A stretch of DNA of 64,000 bases, taken from the NCBI RefSeq assembly GCF_032108445.1, contig NZ_CP134876.1:5890001-5954000 (forward strand). The letters run 5' to 3'. Position numbers and translations under genes: made by a program. Of this stretch, positions 50,604 to 61,870 are shown piece after piece. The DNA comes from Micromonospora halotolerans (GTDB lineage: Bacteria > Actinomycetota > Actinomycetes > Mycobacteriales > Micromonosporaceae). The notes below the pieces were generated by a model. The model did not search any database, was not told the DNA's origin, and saw only the letters and a program-made list of their open reading frames with translations. Within the stretch, counting starts at the first letter, position 1; every line of letters starts with the position of its first letter.

Positions 50604-52205
50604 ATGTATCCCTCCGTCGCAGAAGCCGTCGCGCTGCCGGTGTTCCGGCGCGCGAGGCCGCAGGTGGTGGCCGGGTCGGCCGGGATGCAGGGCCGGGTCC
50701 GCTGGGTCCACGTGGCGGAGGTCGCCGACATCGCGCACCTGCTCCGCGGTGGGGAACTGGTACTGACCACCGGCATCGCCCTGCCCGAGGAGCCGGCGGC
50801 GCTCACGGGCTACGTGGACGACCTGGCCGCGGTCCACGCGGCGGGACTGGTCATCGAGTTGGTCCGCCGGTGGAACGATCACGTACCCGAGGCGCTCGTG
50901 ACGGCGGCCGACCGGCACCGACTCCCCCTGATCACGCTCGCGGAAGAGACGCGGTTCGTGTCCGTCACCGAGGCGGTGGTGGCGCTGATCGTCGACGCTC
51001 AGCTCGCCGAGCTGCGGGCCGCCGAGCAGGTGCACGAGACGTTCACCTCCCTCACCGTGGCCGGGGCCGAGCCGGCCGAGGTGCTGCGCGAGGTGGCCAG
51101 GATCTCCGGGCTGCCCGTCGTGCTGGAGACGCTGGGGCACGAGGTGCTCGCGTACGACGCGGCTGGGCAGGACCCCACCGAGCTGCTCGCGGACTGGAGT
51201 CAGCGGTCCCGGTCCGTGGCCGTGCCCGAGCGAACGGCCTACGACGAGGAGGCCGGCTGGCTGGTCACGGTGGTCGGCGCGCAGGGCGCCGACTGGGGAC
51301 GCCTGGTGCTGCTCTCGCCGGACCCTCCGCCGCACCGGCACATGGTGGTCGCGGAGCGGGCCGCGTCGGCGCTGGCGGTGCATCGGCTCGTGGCACGTGA
51401 TCGGGAGAGCCTGGAACGGCAGACGCATCGGATGTTGCTCGCGCAACTGCTCGGTCAGGCGGTACCGCCGCCGGATCTGGCCGCCCGGGCGGCCGCGCTG
51501 GGCGTCGGCCTCGAACGGCGGCAGCTCGTCGGGGTGGCGATCCGGCCCGGGCACGTGACGCCACGCGCGCCTGCGCTGGCCACTCAGGAGGTTCTGCGCG
51601 ACCTTGCCGAGGTGACCGCGTCGGCCGCACGGCGGGTGTCGGTGCCCGCCCTGGTGGGCGTCGTGGACGACACGAGCGTACGGGCGCTGTTGTCGCTGCC
51701 CGCCCACGCCCGGGTCGACGCGGTCCTGCGTCGGCTGGCCGAGGAGGTACACCGCTCGACGGCCGGCCCGGTGCTGGTAGCGGTCGGCACCACCGTGTCA
51801 CACGCCGCCGAGGTGCGCCGCAGCCTCGGCGAGGCCGCCCACGTCGCGGGGGCGGCCCTCCGCACCCCCGGTGCGCAGCTCTACCACAAGCTGGACAACG
51901 TGCGCCTGCGCGGCCTGTTGCACCTGTTGCGAGAGGACGAGCGGGTCCAGGCGTTCGCAGACCGGGAGTTGGGCCCGCTGCTGGCGCGGGACGCCCACCA
52001 GCGCAGCCGGCTGGTGGAGCTGCTGCGCTGCTACTGCGAGCAGGGCGGGAACAAGTCGGCGGCGGCCGCCGCGGCGCACCTGTCGCGTACGGCCTACTAC
52101 CAGCAGCTGTCGCGGATCGCGCAGGTGCTCGGGGTGTCGCTGGAGGACCCGGAGTCGGTGCTGTCGCTGTACGTCGCGCTCCTGGTGCACGAACTCGACG
52201 CGTAG
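50604..52205 (+). CDS. PucR-family transcriptional regulator
   Basis: The protein is 533 aa from ATG 50604 (GGGAGG upstream). The N-terminal PucR sensor domain is VAEAVALPVFRRARPQVVAGSAGMQGRVRWVHVAEVADIAHLLRGGELVLTTGIALP. A GGDEF-like central region and the C-terminal HTH_30 (LVELLRCYCEQGGNKSAAAAAAHLSRTAYYQQLSRIAQVLGVSL) follow. Family members regulate purine or pyrimidine catabolism. It sits between the two divergent halves of the pyrimidine cluster and most likely controls both. Confidence 0.94.
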   Translation: MYPSVAEAVALPVFRRARPQVVAGSAGMQGRVRWVHVAEVADIAHLLRGGELVLTTGIALPEEPAALTGYVDDLAAVHAAGLVIELVRRWNDHVPEALVTAADRHRLPLITLAEETRFVSVTEAVVALIVDAQLAELRAAEQVHETFTSLTVAGAEPAEVLREVARISGLPVVLETLGHEVLAYDAAGQDPTELLADWSQRSRSVAVPERTAYDEEAGWLVTVVGAQGADWGRLVLLSPDPPPHRHMVVAERAASALAVHRLVARDRESLERQTHRMLLAQLLGQAVPPPDLAARAAALGVGLERRQLVGVAIRPGHVTPRAPALATQEVLRDLAEVTASAARRVSVPALVGVVDDTSVRALLSLPAHARVDAVLRRLAEEVHRSTAGPVLVAVGTTVSHAAEVRRSLGEAAHVAGAALRTPGAQLYHKLDNVRLRGLLHLLREDERVQAFADRELGPLLARDAHQRSRLVELLRCYCEQGGNKSAAAAAAHLSRTAYYQQLSRIAQVLGVSLEDPESVLSLYVALLVHELDA

Positions 52206-52224
52206 GACCCTCGCAGCGCTAATC

Positions 52225-52253
52225 CACCCACCGTACTGATTGACAGGTGGGTG
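52225..52253 (+). terminator. Hairpin after the PucR gene
   Basis: CACCCACC and GGTGGGTG form perfect 8-bp arms (52225-52232, 52246-52253) with a 13-nt loop, 20 bp after the stop. It probably separates the regulator from the transporter operon. Confidence 0.5.
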
Positions 52254-52262
52254 CGGGCATGC

Positions 52263-52301
52263 CGTGGACAGAGTGTGCCCCGATCACGGCAAGCGTGGAC
52301 A
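52263..52301 (+). promoter_or_regulatory. Direct CGTGGACA repeats upstream of the pyrimidine transport operon
   Basis: CGTGGACA at 52263-52270 and 52294-52301, exactly 31 bp apart (three helical turns), lies in the 226-bp leader region before the transporter. This is a candidate activator site; the rest of the interval shows no gene. Confidence 0.35.
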
Positions 52302-52431
52302 CTTTGCCGCTGCCCGTGGCGGGCTCGCGACACCCACCATTCCCAGATAAAGATCGCGCTGAACCGCCCACCAGGAGCGCGTGAGCCGGGTTGGTCGGCC
52401 AGTGTTGCGGCACCGTAACAGGAGGTGACCG

Positions 52432-53987
<1,556 letters not shown>

Positions 53988-53991
<4 letters not shown>

Positions 53992-54830
53992 GCACCATCA
54001 TCCGAGCCGGGCTGGTGCAGCAGAAGTGGACCGGCGACAAGGAGTCGATGATCGCGAACGCGGTGGAGGCGATCCGCAGCGCCGCGTCGCAGGGCGCGCA
54101 GGTCGTCTGCCTGCAGGAGTTGTTCTACGGTCCGTACTTCTGCCAGGTGCAGGACGCCGACTACTACTCGTACACCGAGGCGATCCCCGACGGGCCGACG
54201 ACCGCGCTGATGCGTGAGCTCGCCGAGCAGCACGGTGTGGTGCTGATCGTGCCGATGTACGAGCAGGAACAACCAGGCGTCTACTACAACACGGCGGCGG
54301 TGATCGACGCCGACGGCACCTACCTCGGCAAGCACCGCAAGAACCACATCCCGCAGGTGAAGGGGTTCTGGGAGAAGTTCTACTTCCGGCCGGGAAACCT
54401 CGGCTATCCGGTGTTCGACACCGCGGTGGGCCGCATCGGCGTCTACATCTGCTACGAACGGCACTTCCCCGAAGGCTGGCGGGCGCTGGGGCTGGCCGGC
54501 GCAAAGATCGTCTTCAACCCCTCCGCCACGAGCCGCGGCCTGTCCGAGTACCTCTGGCGCCTCGAGCAGCCGGCCGCCGCGGTCGCCAACGAGTACTACG
54601 TCGGCACGATCAACCGCGTTGGCGTGGAACCGTTGGGTGACAACGACTTCTACGGCCAGTCCTACTTCGTGGACCCGCGGGGGCAACTGGTCGGCGACGC
54701 CGCGTCGGACACGGAAGAAGAAGTCGTCATCCGCGATCTCGACATGGACAGGCTGGCCGAGGTGCGCGACCTGTGGGCGTTCTACCGCGACCGCCGGCCG
54801 GAGACCTACGAATCGCTGGTGACCCCGTGA
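53988..54830 (+). CDS. Beta-ureidopropionase / N-carbamoyl-beta-alanine amidohydrolase (nitrilase family)
   Basis: A 280-aa protein overlapping the transporter stop (ATGA). The nitrilase triad is visible: Glu in VVCLQELFYGPYF, Lys in GKHRKNHIPQVKGFWEKFYF, and Cys in GVYICYERHFPEGWRALGLAGA. N-carbamoyl-beta-alanine to beta-alanine, CO2 and NH3. The sequence resembles bacterial ureidopropionases rather than plant or animal ones. Step three of reductive pyrimidine catabolism. Confidence 0.93.
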
Positions 54831-56230
54831 GCATCGTCATCCGCAACGGAACAGTCGTCAACGCCACCGGGGAGTACCCGGCGGACGTGCTGGTGGAGGG
54901 CGAGCGGATCGCCGCGCTCGCCGCGCCGGACTCGGGTCTGGCCCAGCAGTGGGCGTCCGGCGCCGAACGAGTGATCGACGCCGCCGGGAAGTACGTGGTG
55001 CCCGGCGGCATCGACGGCCACACCCACATGGAAATGCCGTTCGGGGGCACCTTCTCGGCCGACACCTTCGAAAGCGGAACGACCGCGGCGGCCTGGGGCG
55101 GCACGACCACGATCATCGACTTCGCCGTGCAGGGCAAGGGAACGTCGCTGCTGTCCGCGCTGGACAAGTGGCACAGCAAGGCCGACGGCAACTGCGCGAT
55201 CGACTACGGGTTCCACATGATCGTCTCGGACGTCAACGACACGTCGCTCAAGGAGATGGAGGCCTGCATCGACGCGGGCGTGAACACCTTCAAGATGTTC
55301 ATGGCCTACCCGGGTGTCTTCTACGCCACGGACGGGGAGATCCTGCGGGCGATGCAGAAGGCCCGGGACACTGGGTCGATGATCATGATGCACGCGGAGA
55401 ACGGCATCGCCATCGATCAACTCGTCGCGCAGGCACTGGCGAGTGGACGGACCGACCCGGTACAGCACGGGCTGACCCGGCCACCCGAGCTGGAAGGAGA
55501 GGCAACCTCCCGGGCGATCACCCTGGCGAAGGTCACCGGCGCACCGCTGTACATCGTGCACCTGTCCGCCGCGCACGCCCTCGACGCGGTCACCCAGGCC
55601 CGCGACACCGGGCAGAACGTGTTCGCCGAGACCTGCCCGCAGTACCTGTTCCTGTCGCTGGACGACCTGGCCAAGCCTGACTTCGAGGGCGCGAAGTACG
55701 TCGCCTCTCCCCCGCTGCGGCCCAAGGAGCACCAGGCGGAACTGTGGCGGGGCCTGCGCACCAACGATCTGTCGCTGGTGTCCACCGACCACTGCCCCTT
55801 CTGCTTCAAGGACCAGAAGGGGCTGGGCCGGGGAGACTTCTCGAAGATCCCCAACGGGATGCCGGGCGTCGAGCACCGGATGGACCTGCTCTACCAGGGC
55901 GTCGTGAAGGGCGAGATCACCCTGTCGCGCTGGGTCGAGGTCAGCTCGACCACGCCCGCCCGGATGTTCGGCCTCTACCCCCGCAAGGGCGTCATCGCCC
56001 CGGGCGCGGACGCGGACATCACCGTGTACGACCCGACGGCCGAGCAGACGATCTCCGCCGGCAGCCACCACATGAACGTGGACTACTCCGCGTACGAGGG
56101 CATGCGGCTGACCGGGAAGGTCTCCACCGTGTTGTCCCGCGGCCGGATCGTCGTCGACGACAACGCCTTTCACGGCGCCGCCGGGCACGGCACGTTCCTG
56201 AAGCGCGACCTCAGCCAGTACCTGGTCTGA
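54827..56230 (+). CDS. hydA: Dihydropyrimidinase (D-hydantoinase)
   Basis: The protein is 467 aa from GTG 54827 (GTGA overlap with the amidohydrolase). Amidohydrolase barrel with the binuclear zinc site: PGGIDGHTHMEMPF, carboxylated Lys in VNTFKMFMAYPGVFY, MMHAENG, YIVHLSAAHALDAV and VSTDHCPFCFKDQKGLGRGDF. Opens dihydrouracil or hydantoin rings to N-carbamoyl amino acids, the substrate of the preceding enzyme. Gene order is transporter, step 3, step 2, then the oxidoreductase. Confidence 0.95.
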   Translation: MSIVIRNGTVVNATGEYPADVLVEGERIAALAAPDSGLAQQWASGAERVIDAAGKYVVPGGIDGHTHMEMPFGGTFSADTFESGTTAAAWGGTTTIIDFAVQGKGTSLLSALDKWHSKADGNCAIDYGFHMIVSDVNDTSLKEMEACIDAGVNTFKMFMAYPGVFYATDGEILRAMQKARDTGSMIMMHAENGIAIDQLVAQALASGRTDPVQHGLTRPPELEGEATSRAITLAKVTGAPLYIVHLSAAHALDAVTQARDTGQNVFAETCPQYLFLSLDDLAKPDFEGAKYVASPPLRPKEHQAELWRGLRTNDLSLVSTDHCPFCFKDQKGLGRGDFSKIPNGMPGVEHRMDLLYQGVVKGEITLSRWVEVSSTTPARMFGLYPRKGVIAPGADADITVYDPTAEQTISAGSHHMNVDYSAYEGMRLTGKVSTVLSRGRIVVDDNAFHGAAGHGTFLKRDLSQYLV

Positions 56231-56243
56231 CGAGGAGTTGACC

Positions 56244-57236
56244 GTGGAGTTCGGTGTCGTACTGCAGACCGACCCGCCCGCTCGCGACGTCGTGGCGGGC
56301 CTCGTCGCCGCCGAGGACAGCGGATTCCGCCACGGGTGGACGTTCGACTCCTGCGTGCTGTGGCAGGAGCCGTTCGTCATCTACTCGCAGGTCCTCGCCG
56401 CGACCAAGCACCTGATCGTCGGGCCGATGGTGACCAACCCGAGCACCCGCGACTGGTCGGTCACCGCGTCCCTTTTCGCCACCCTCAACGACATGTTCGG
56501 CAACCGAACCGTCTGCGGGATCGGCCGCGGCGACTCGGCCCGCCGAGTCATCGGCCAACCGCCGGCGAGCCTGGCCACCCTCGGAAGCGCCATGCGCGTG
56601 ATCAAGGACCTGGCCGAGGGACGCGAGGTCGAACACCACGGCACGCCGGTGCGCATCCCGTGGGTGCGTGACGGCAAGCTGGAAATCTGGATGGCCGCCT
56701 ACGGCCCGAAGGCGCTGCGGCTGGTCGGGGAGCAGGCCGACGGCTTCATCCTGCAGACCGCCGACCCGGACATCGCCCGCTGGACGATCGGCACGGTACG
56801 CGAGGCGGCCAACGCCGCCGGCCGGGATCCGGACTCGATCACGATGTGCGTGGCCGCCCCCGCCTACGTGGGTACGAACCTCGCACACCAACGGGATCAG
56901 CTGCGCTGGTTCGGCGGCATGGTCGGCAACCACGTGGCCGACCTCGTCGCCCGCTACGGCGACTCCGGGGTGGTGCCGAAGGCGCTGACCGACTACATCA
57001 CAGGCCGCCTGGGCTACGACTACTCACACCACGGCCGCGCCGGCAATCCGTCCACCGACTTCGTCCCCGACGCCATCGTCGACCGATTCTGCCTGCTCGG
57101 CCCCGAGTCGGCCCATGTCGACCGGCTGCAGGAGCTCAAGGAGATCGGGGTCCACAACTTCGCCCTCTACCTGATGCATGACGACAAGGAAAAGACCCTC
57201 ACCGCGTACGGCAAGAACGTGATCACGCACGTCTAG
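56244..57236 (+). CDS. LLM-class F420-dependent oxidoreductase (pyrimidine-cluster subfamily)
   Basis: The protein is 330 aa from GTG 56244 (GAGGAG upstream). Luciferase-like TIM barrel: VVLQTDPPARDVVAGLVAAEDSGFRHGWTFDS, VGPMVTNPSTRDWSVTASLFATLNDMFGNRTVCGIGRGDSARRVIG, IWMAAYGPKALRLVGEQADGFILQ. The GIGRGDS loop fits deazaflavin binding. The subfamily co-occurs with dihydropyrimidinase genes in actinobacteria, to my recollection. Possible roles are pyrimidine ring reduction or a related side reaction; unproven. Last gene of the operon. Confidence 0.88.
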   Translation: MEFGVVLQTDPPARDVVAGLVAAEDSGFRHGWTFDSCVLWQEPFVIYSQVLAATKHLIVGPMVTNPSTRDWSVTASLFATLNDMFGNRTVCGIGRGDSARRVIGQPPASLATLGSAMRVIKDLAEGREVEHHGTPVRIPWVRDGKLEIWMAAYGPKALRLVGEQADGFILQTADPDIARWTIGTVREAANAAGRDPDSITMCVAAPAYVGTNLAHQRDQLRWFGGMVGNHVADLVARYGDSGVVPKALTDYITGRLGYDYSHHGRAGNPSTDFVPDAIVDRFCLLGPESAHVDRLQELKEIGVHNFALYLMHDDKEKTLTAYGKNVITHV

Positions 57237-57375
57237 TGCCTCGCGCACGGCGGTGACCTGCATCCGGCGGGAGCGGCACGCCTCGATCCTGCCAACCGGA
57301 CGCTCGCCACCAGGTCCCGGGCCGGCGGGGGTGATGTGGCTGACGTCCGCGGGCTCCCCAGGCGCCCGACGGGCA

Positions 57376-57409
57376 CGGGCCGACCTCCGCCGATGCGTTG
57401 GTCGGCCCG
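57376..57409. terminator. Bidirectional terminator hairpin
   Basis: CGGGCCGACC and GGTCGGCCCG form perfect 10-bp arms with a 14-nt loop, between the convergent LLM and S53 peptidase genes. Confidence 0.6.
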
Positions 57410-57419
57410 CGCCCTCGGG

Positions 57420-60400
57420 TCAGCAGCGGGCTGGCTGCAGGACGATGTCGGTGTTGACCGTGCTACCGGACCGCACCTTGATCGTCCTTGTCAAACTGCT
57501 GAATCCGTCCTCGGAGTAGACCAGCGTGACCGGGCTGTCCCGCTTGTCGACCCAGACCGACCAGTGGCCGGCCTCGTCCGTCCACAGCGTGGTGGTGGAG
57601 TGTTTCGTCCGGAGCGTGACCGTGACGCGCGACAGCGGCGCGACGGTTCCGCTGCATCCGGCTCCGCTGACCGTGCCGCTCAGCCGACCCCACCGCTTCG
57701 GCGGATCGACGTGCATCGTGACCTGTACGGGCGCGGGCTGCACGGGACCGTCGACCCGGACCGCCACCGCGGCGTGGTAGTCGCCCGGCTGGTCCACCGT
57801 CGACGCGTCGCCGGCGTCGAGCTTGAGCGTCACGGTCCGGCTCTCCCCGGGCCGCAGCGTGAAGGCATCCCGGCTCGCGGAGAGCCACGGCACGTCGCCG
57901 GACGGCCCGCAGATGTCGTACCCCGGCAGCTCCTGGCCGCTCGCCGTGGCCTCGAAGTGTTGCAGCGCCCCGCCGACCCGGTAGACGCCGCACGCGGCGG
58001 CGCCGCGGTAGAACGGCGCCGGTGCGTTCGGCAGGGCGTGCCAGGCGCCGGTCATCGGATCGTAGGCGTGCCCCTCGTTGGTCACGGACGACGTCGGGCC
58101 CGTGCCACCGGCGACGCCGCCGCTCAGCAACAGCTGCCCGTTGGCGACCGTCGACGCCGCGCCCCACCAGCCGGTCGGCAGGCCGGCCACGCGGGTCCAC
58201 GCGTCCGTGCGCGGGTCGTACGAGTGGGCGGCGGCCGACCCGTCACCGGTCGTGATGTCCACACCGCCGGCGCAGATCACCCGGCCGGCCAGTCCGCCGC
58301 AGGACATGAACGCCTCGCTCGCCGGGTAGTCCGCTCTGCTGCTCCACCGGTCGTGTGCCGCGTCGTACACAAACACAGTGGTGGTGGCCGGGGCGCAGTC
58401 GCCGGTGGCGCAACCGGACACCACGTACAGCAGGCTGTCGAGGACGGCGCTGCCGGCGGCGGCCCGGGGTGCGGGCATCGACGCGCCGCGCGTCCACACC
58501 TTGGTCACCGGGTCGTAGACCTGCACGTCAGTGACGGCGTCCAACGGTCCCCAGCCGCCGGCGACGACGAGCCGGCCGGAGACGAACGCCGCCACCGGCT
58601 TCTGCACGGGCACCGGCAGGTCGGGCAGTGCCGACCACAGCAGTCGGACCGGGTCGTAGACGTACCCCTTCGCCGTGGGGCCGTAGCCGTCGTGCGTGCC
58701 ACCGACGACGTAGACCTTGCCGTCGTCGCCGCGGGCCATCGCGTTGTCCATGATCGGGCCGCCCGGGTAGTCGGCCATCGGCGCCCATGCCGGACCGTCG
58801 GACGATGCCGAGGCGGTGGTTGGCTGCGAGGTGACGGTCGGTGAGGCAACGGCGCGCTGCCCGGCGGGGGCGTGCCGGACGCCCGAGGCCACGCCCGGGA
58901 CCCGTCGCACCGGAACCGCCGCGGCGGCGACCCGCCCGCCGACCGGGGTGAAGCCGCCGGGCTGCTCCACGAGGGAGACGTGCGCCGGCGCCGACCCCGA
59001 GTTGGTGACGGTGAACGCCGCCTGCTCGCTGTCGCCGAGCCGGACGCTACGCGTCACCGTCGCGGGGCGGATGGTGAGCGCCGCGGCGGCCAGCGAGAAG
59101 TCGGCCCTGTTGACGGTGTCGGCCGAGACGTGCACCGACCGCGTGCTGCTGACCCGGTTGCGCGCCGACGCGGTGAACCGCTGGTCGCCGCCGCCCGGGG
59201 CGAACAGGGCGAAGTATCCGTCGCCGATGGTGTCGTCGTCGGGGGTGGCCACCGACGTGGCCTGCGCGTTCGGGTGGGCGACCGCCGTCACGGTGGCCCC
59301 GTCGACGCCGTCGCCGGTGGTCGCGTCGAGGACCCGGCCGGCGACGATCCCGCCGGTCACCGGGTTGCAGGTACGCGTGCCGACGTACACGTCGTCGAGT
59401 TCCCAATAGCGGGCGAACTGCCCGGCGTAGTGGAACCGCACCAGCACCCCGCGGTGGTGGGCCGCCTGCGGGATCGGCACTGCCAGCGGCCCGTTGATGA
59501 TGGCCAGCCCATCCTGCTTCCAGACGGTCGACCAGGTGGCTCCGCCGTCGGTGGAGACGCCCACGTCGGCCGACTGCGTCGGCAGGTACCCGACGAAGCG
59601 GGTGCGCAGCCCGATCACGGGGTGGTCGACGTCGGTGAGGTCGACCGGCGGTGTGGTGAGGGTGGTGTCCTTGCGGTCCTGGAACTGGGTGTCGATGAGG
59701 GCGAAGTTCCCGCTGCCCGTCGTCTCGTTGGTACGCGGGATCACGGTACCCCGGTTGAACTCCCACCCGTTCTGGGTCGCGTTGTCGACCCGCCAGCCCG
59801 CCGGCACGTCGGTGGAGTCGAACGGTTCGGCGGGCAGGCCGGCGTAGTTGTGGTGGTAGCCGGCGGCCGTACAGGTCTCGTCGTCCACGGGCACCGCGAG
59901 GTCCCGGCCGACGTCGGTGGCGTCGATGGTCACCTGCGCGTCGGCGGTGCGGTATCCGGCCGCGTCGGCCTTCACGCGCAGGGTCACGGCGGACTGTACG
60001 GGCACCCGCATGCGGTAGCGGCCGGTGAACGGGTCGGTGCGCACGGGCTGCAGTGGTGTGCCGGGTGCGGACACCGTGGCGTACAGCGGCCAGCCGTGCC
60101 CGGAACCGTCGGTCACCGTGCCGGACAGCGTGACCAGTGGCTGCGCGCGCAGCGCGACGTCCACGGTGGCCGTCTGGCCGTCGGTGACCTCGGCGGTCCG
60201 GGTCGCATCGGCGTAGCCGAACGCGGTAACCGCGACGGTGAACGTGCCGGTGGGCCGGGTGACGGCGAACCGCCCGGCGGCGTCGGTGGTGGCGGTGACG
60301 GCCTGGCCACCGCCGCTCACCGTGACGGTGGCGTTCGCGACCGGCGCGTGGCTGGTCGCGTCGGTCACGGTGCCGGCGAGATGGCCGTGGGGACCGGGTG

Positions 60401-61688
60401 CCCGGAACGCGGCGACCCCGTTCGGGGTCCCGAGACCCGTCGGGCCGTCGAACCCCTCACCGGCGGTGCACAGGTACGCTGGCGCCGGGTCGCAAATGCC
60501 GTTCCGCCCCTCGGTGATGTCGTTGAGGCTGCCGGCGGACGCGGCGTAGGGGTACCAGTTCGGCGTGTCGCCCGGCGGCGTCCGGCCGGCGAGCGCGTAC
60601 ACGCCGGCGATGATGGGGGCGGCGAGGCTCGTGCCGCCGTACGGCGCCCAGCCGTAGCCGCCGAAGGTCTGGTAGACCGCCAGACCGTTGAGCGGGTCGG
60701 CGAGGGCTGACACGTCGGCGACGCTGCGGCCGTGGCAGCCGGGGTCGGCCTGGAAGTACGGCTTCGGTTCCACTGTGGAACAGCCGCTGCCCGGCGCGCC
60801 GGCGTAGTTGTTCCACACCTGTTCCGTCCAGCCGCGGCCGATGGTGTCGTCGCGGGCGAGTGTGGTGCCGCCGACGGCCGTCACGTACGGCGACGAGGCG
60901 GGGAAGGACATGCCGTACCCGTAGTCGCCGGAGGACGCGACGATCGCCACCCCGGGGTGCTGGTAGTACTTCCCGTAGTTGGAGTTCACGTCGGCGTGTT
61001 CGGGACCGCCGTAGGAGTTCGACACCACCTGCGCGCCGCTGGCGACGGCCTGGTCGACGGCCTGCCCCAGGTCTCCGGCCGAGTTGCTGTCGGCCTCGAC
61101 CAGCAGGAGGTGGCAGCGGGGGCACACCGCCGACACGGCGTCGAGGTCGAGCGAGATCTCCCCGGCCCAAGTCCCGTCCGCTATGGGGTAGGTCTGGCCG
61201 CCCCGCTGGTCGATCTTCTTGAAGCAGCCGTTTTCGGTGGTGCACGGGGGCAGGCCCCAGTGCGCCCGGTAGACCGCGAGGTCGGCCTCGGCCGTCGGGT
61301 TGTCGAAGGCGGCCACGACCGCGACGGTGACGCCGTCACCCCCCGCGGCGGGCAGGTTGTATGCGGAGGTGAGGTCGGCCGGCCCGTACCCGTAGATCGG
61401 CTCGGTGGCGCTGGCCTTCGGGGACGGCGGGGACGGCTGCGCGGGAGCCGTCGGCGGGATGCGGCGGATCGAATGGCACTGCGCGTACCCCGGCTGTACG
61501 GGCCCGGAGCACACCCGCTCGAGCCGCCACTGGCCGGACCCGCCGGCGGCCGTGGGGGCGGAACCCGTGGACACCGTGGCCGCCGGAGCCGCGTGGGCCA
61601 GGCCCATGGCGCCGGGAGTAGCCTGGGCGACCAGTGTGCTGACACCTATGGCGGCTAACGCGAACGCGCGTAACAGACGACGCGACAT
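57420..61688 (-). CDS. Large secreted S53 (sedolisin) peptidase with carboxypeptidase-regulatory, MAM-like and Kelch modules
   Basis: The protein is 1422 aa from ATG 61688 (GGGGAGG upstream). Signal peptide SRRLLRAFALAAIGVSTLVAQA. Sedolisin domain (~90-405): YGPADLTSAYNLP, WAGEISLDLDAV with the catalytic Glu/Asp, and Ser in YGGTSLAAPIIAGVYALAG. Then two or more CarboxypepD_reg repeats (GHLAGTVTDATSHAPVANATVTVSGG), a MAM-like region (VPAGWRVDNATQNGWEFNRGTV), an immunoglobulin-like strand block, and Kelch repeats (~910-1230, DGKVYVVGGTHDGYG, LYVVSGCATGDC). The sedolisin propeptide is very short or absent. Released extracellular protein. Confidence 0.9.
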   Translation of the reverse strand: MSRRLLRAFALAAIGVSTLVAQATPGAMGLAHAAPAATVSTGSAPTAAGGSGQWRLERVCSGPVQPGYAQCHSIRRIPPTAPAQPSPPSPKASATEPIYGYGPADLTSAYNLPAAGGDGVTVAVVAAFDNPTAEADLAVYRAHWGLPPCTTENGCFKKIDQRGGQTYPIADGTWAGEISLDLDAVSAVCPRCHLLLVEADSNSAGDLGQAVDQAVASGAQVVSNSYGGPEHADVNSNYGKYYQHPGVAIVASSGDYGYGMSFPASSPYVTAVGGTTLARDDTIGRGWTEQVWNNYAGAPGSGCSTVEPKPYFQADPGCHGRSVADVSALADPLNGLAVYQTFGGYGWAPYGGTSLAAPIIAGVYALAGRTPPGDTPNWYPYAASAGSLNDITEGRNGICDPAPAYLCTAGEGFDGPTGLGTPNGVAAFRAPGPHGHLAGTVTDATSHAPVANATVTVSGGGQAVTATTDAAGRFAVTRPTGTFTVAVTAFGYADATRTAEVTDGQTATVDVALRAQPLVTLSGTVTDGSGHGWPLYATVSAPGTPLQPVRTDPFTGRYRMRVPVQSAVTLRVKADAAGYRTADAQVTIDATDVGRDLAVPVDDETCTAAGYHHNYAGLPAEPFDSTDVPAGWRVDNATQNGWEFNRGTVIPRTNETTGSGNFALIDTQFQDRKDTTLTTPPVDLTDVDHPVIGLRTRFVGYLPTQSADVGVSTDGGATWSTVWKQDGLAIINGPLAVPIPQAAHHRGVLVRFHYAGQFARYWELDDVYVGTRTCNPVTGGIVAGRVLDATTGDGVDGATVTAVAHPNAQATSVATPDDDTIGDGYFALFAPGGGDQRFTASARNRVSSTRSVHVSADTVNRADFSLAAAALTIRPATVTRSVRLGDSEQAAFTVTNSGSAPAHVSLVEQPGGFTPVGGRVAAAAVPVRRVPGVASGVRHAPAGQRAVASPTVTSQPTTASASSDGPAWAPMADYPGGPIMDNAMARGDDGKVYVVGGTHDGYGPTAKGYVYDPVRLLWSALPDLPVPVQKPVAAFVSGRLVVAGGWGPLDAVTDVQVYDPVTKVWTRGASMPAPRAAAGSAVLDSLLYVVSGCATGDCAPATTTVFVYDAAHDRWSSRADYPASEAFMSCGGLAGRVICAGGVDITTGDGSAAAHSYDPRTDAWTRVAGLPTGWWGAASTVANGQLLLSGGVAGGTGPTSSVTNEGHAYDPMTGAWHALPNAPAPFYRGAAACGVYRVGGALQHFEATASGQELPGYDICGPSGDVPWLSASRDAFTLRPGESRTVTLKLDAGDASTVDQPGDYHAAVAVRVDGPVQPAPVQVTMHVDPPKRWGRLSGTVSGAGCSGTVAPLSRVTVTLRTKHSTTTLWTDEAGHWSVWVDKRDSPVTLVYSEDGFSSLTRTIKVRSGSTVNTDIVLQPARC

Positions 61689-61870
61689 AGTGATCCTCCC
61701 CATTCGTGCCGGCAACGAGCGGCACTGCGTCACGCGTCGTCACGAGGGATCTCACCTGCTCTCCGCGCGCCAGGCACACCGGCTGCGAGACGATAACAGC
61801 GGGACGGCACGCAAGGATGCCCGATCCGGCCAGGTGCCGGTTTCGGCCGCGCGGGCCTATGCTCGCGGCT

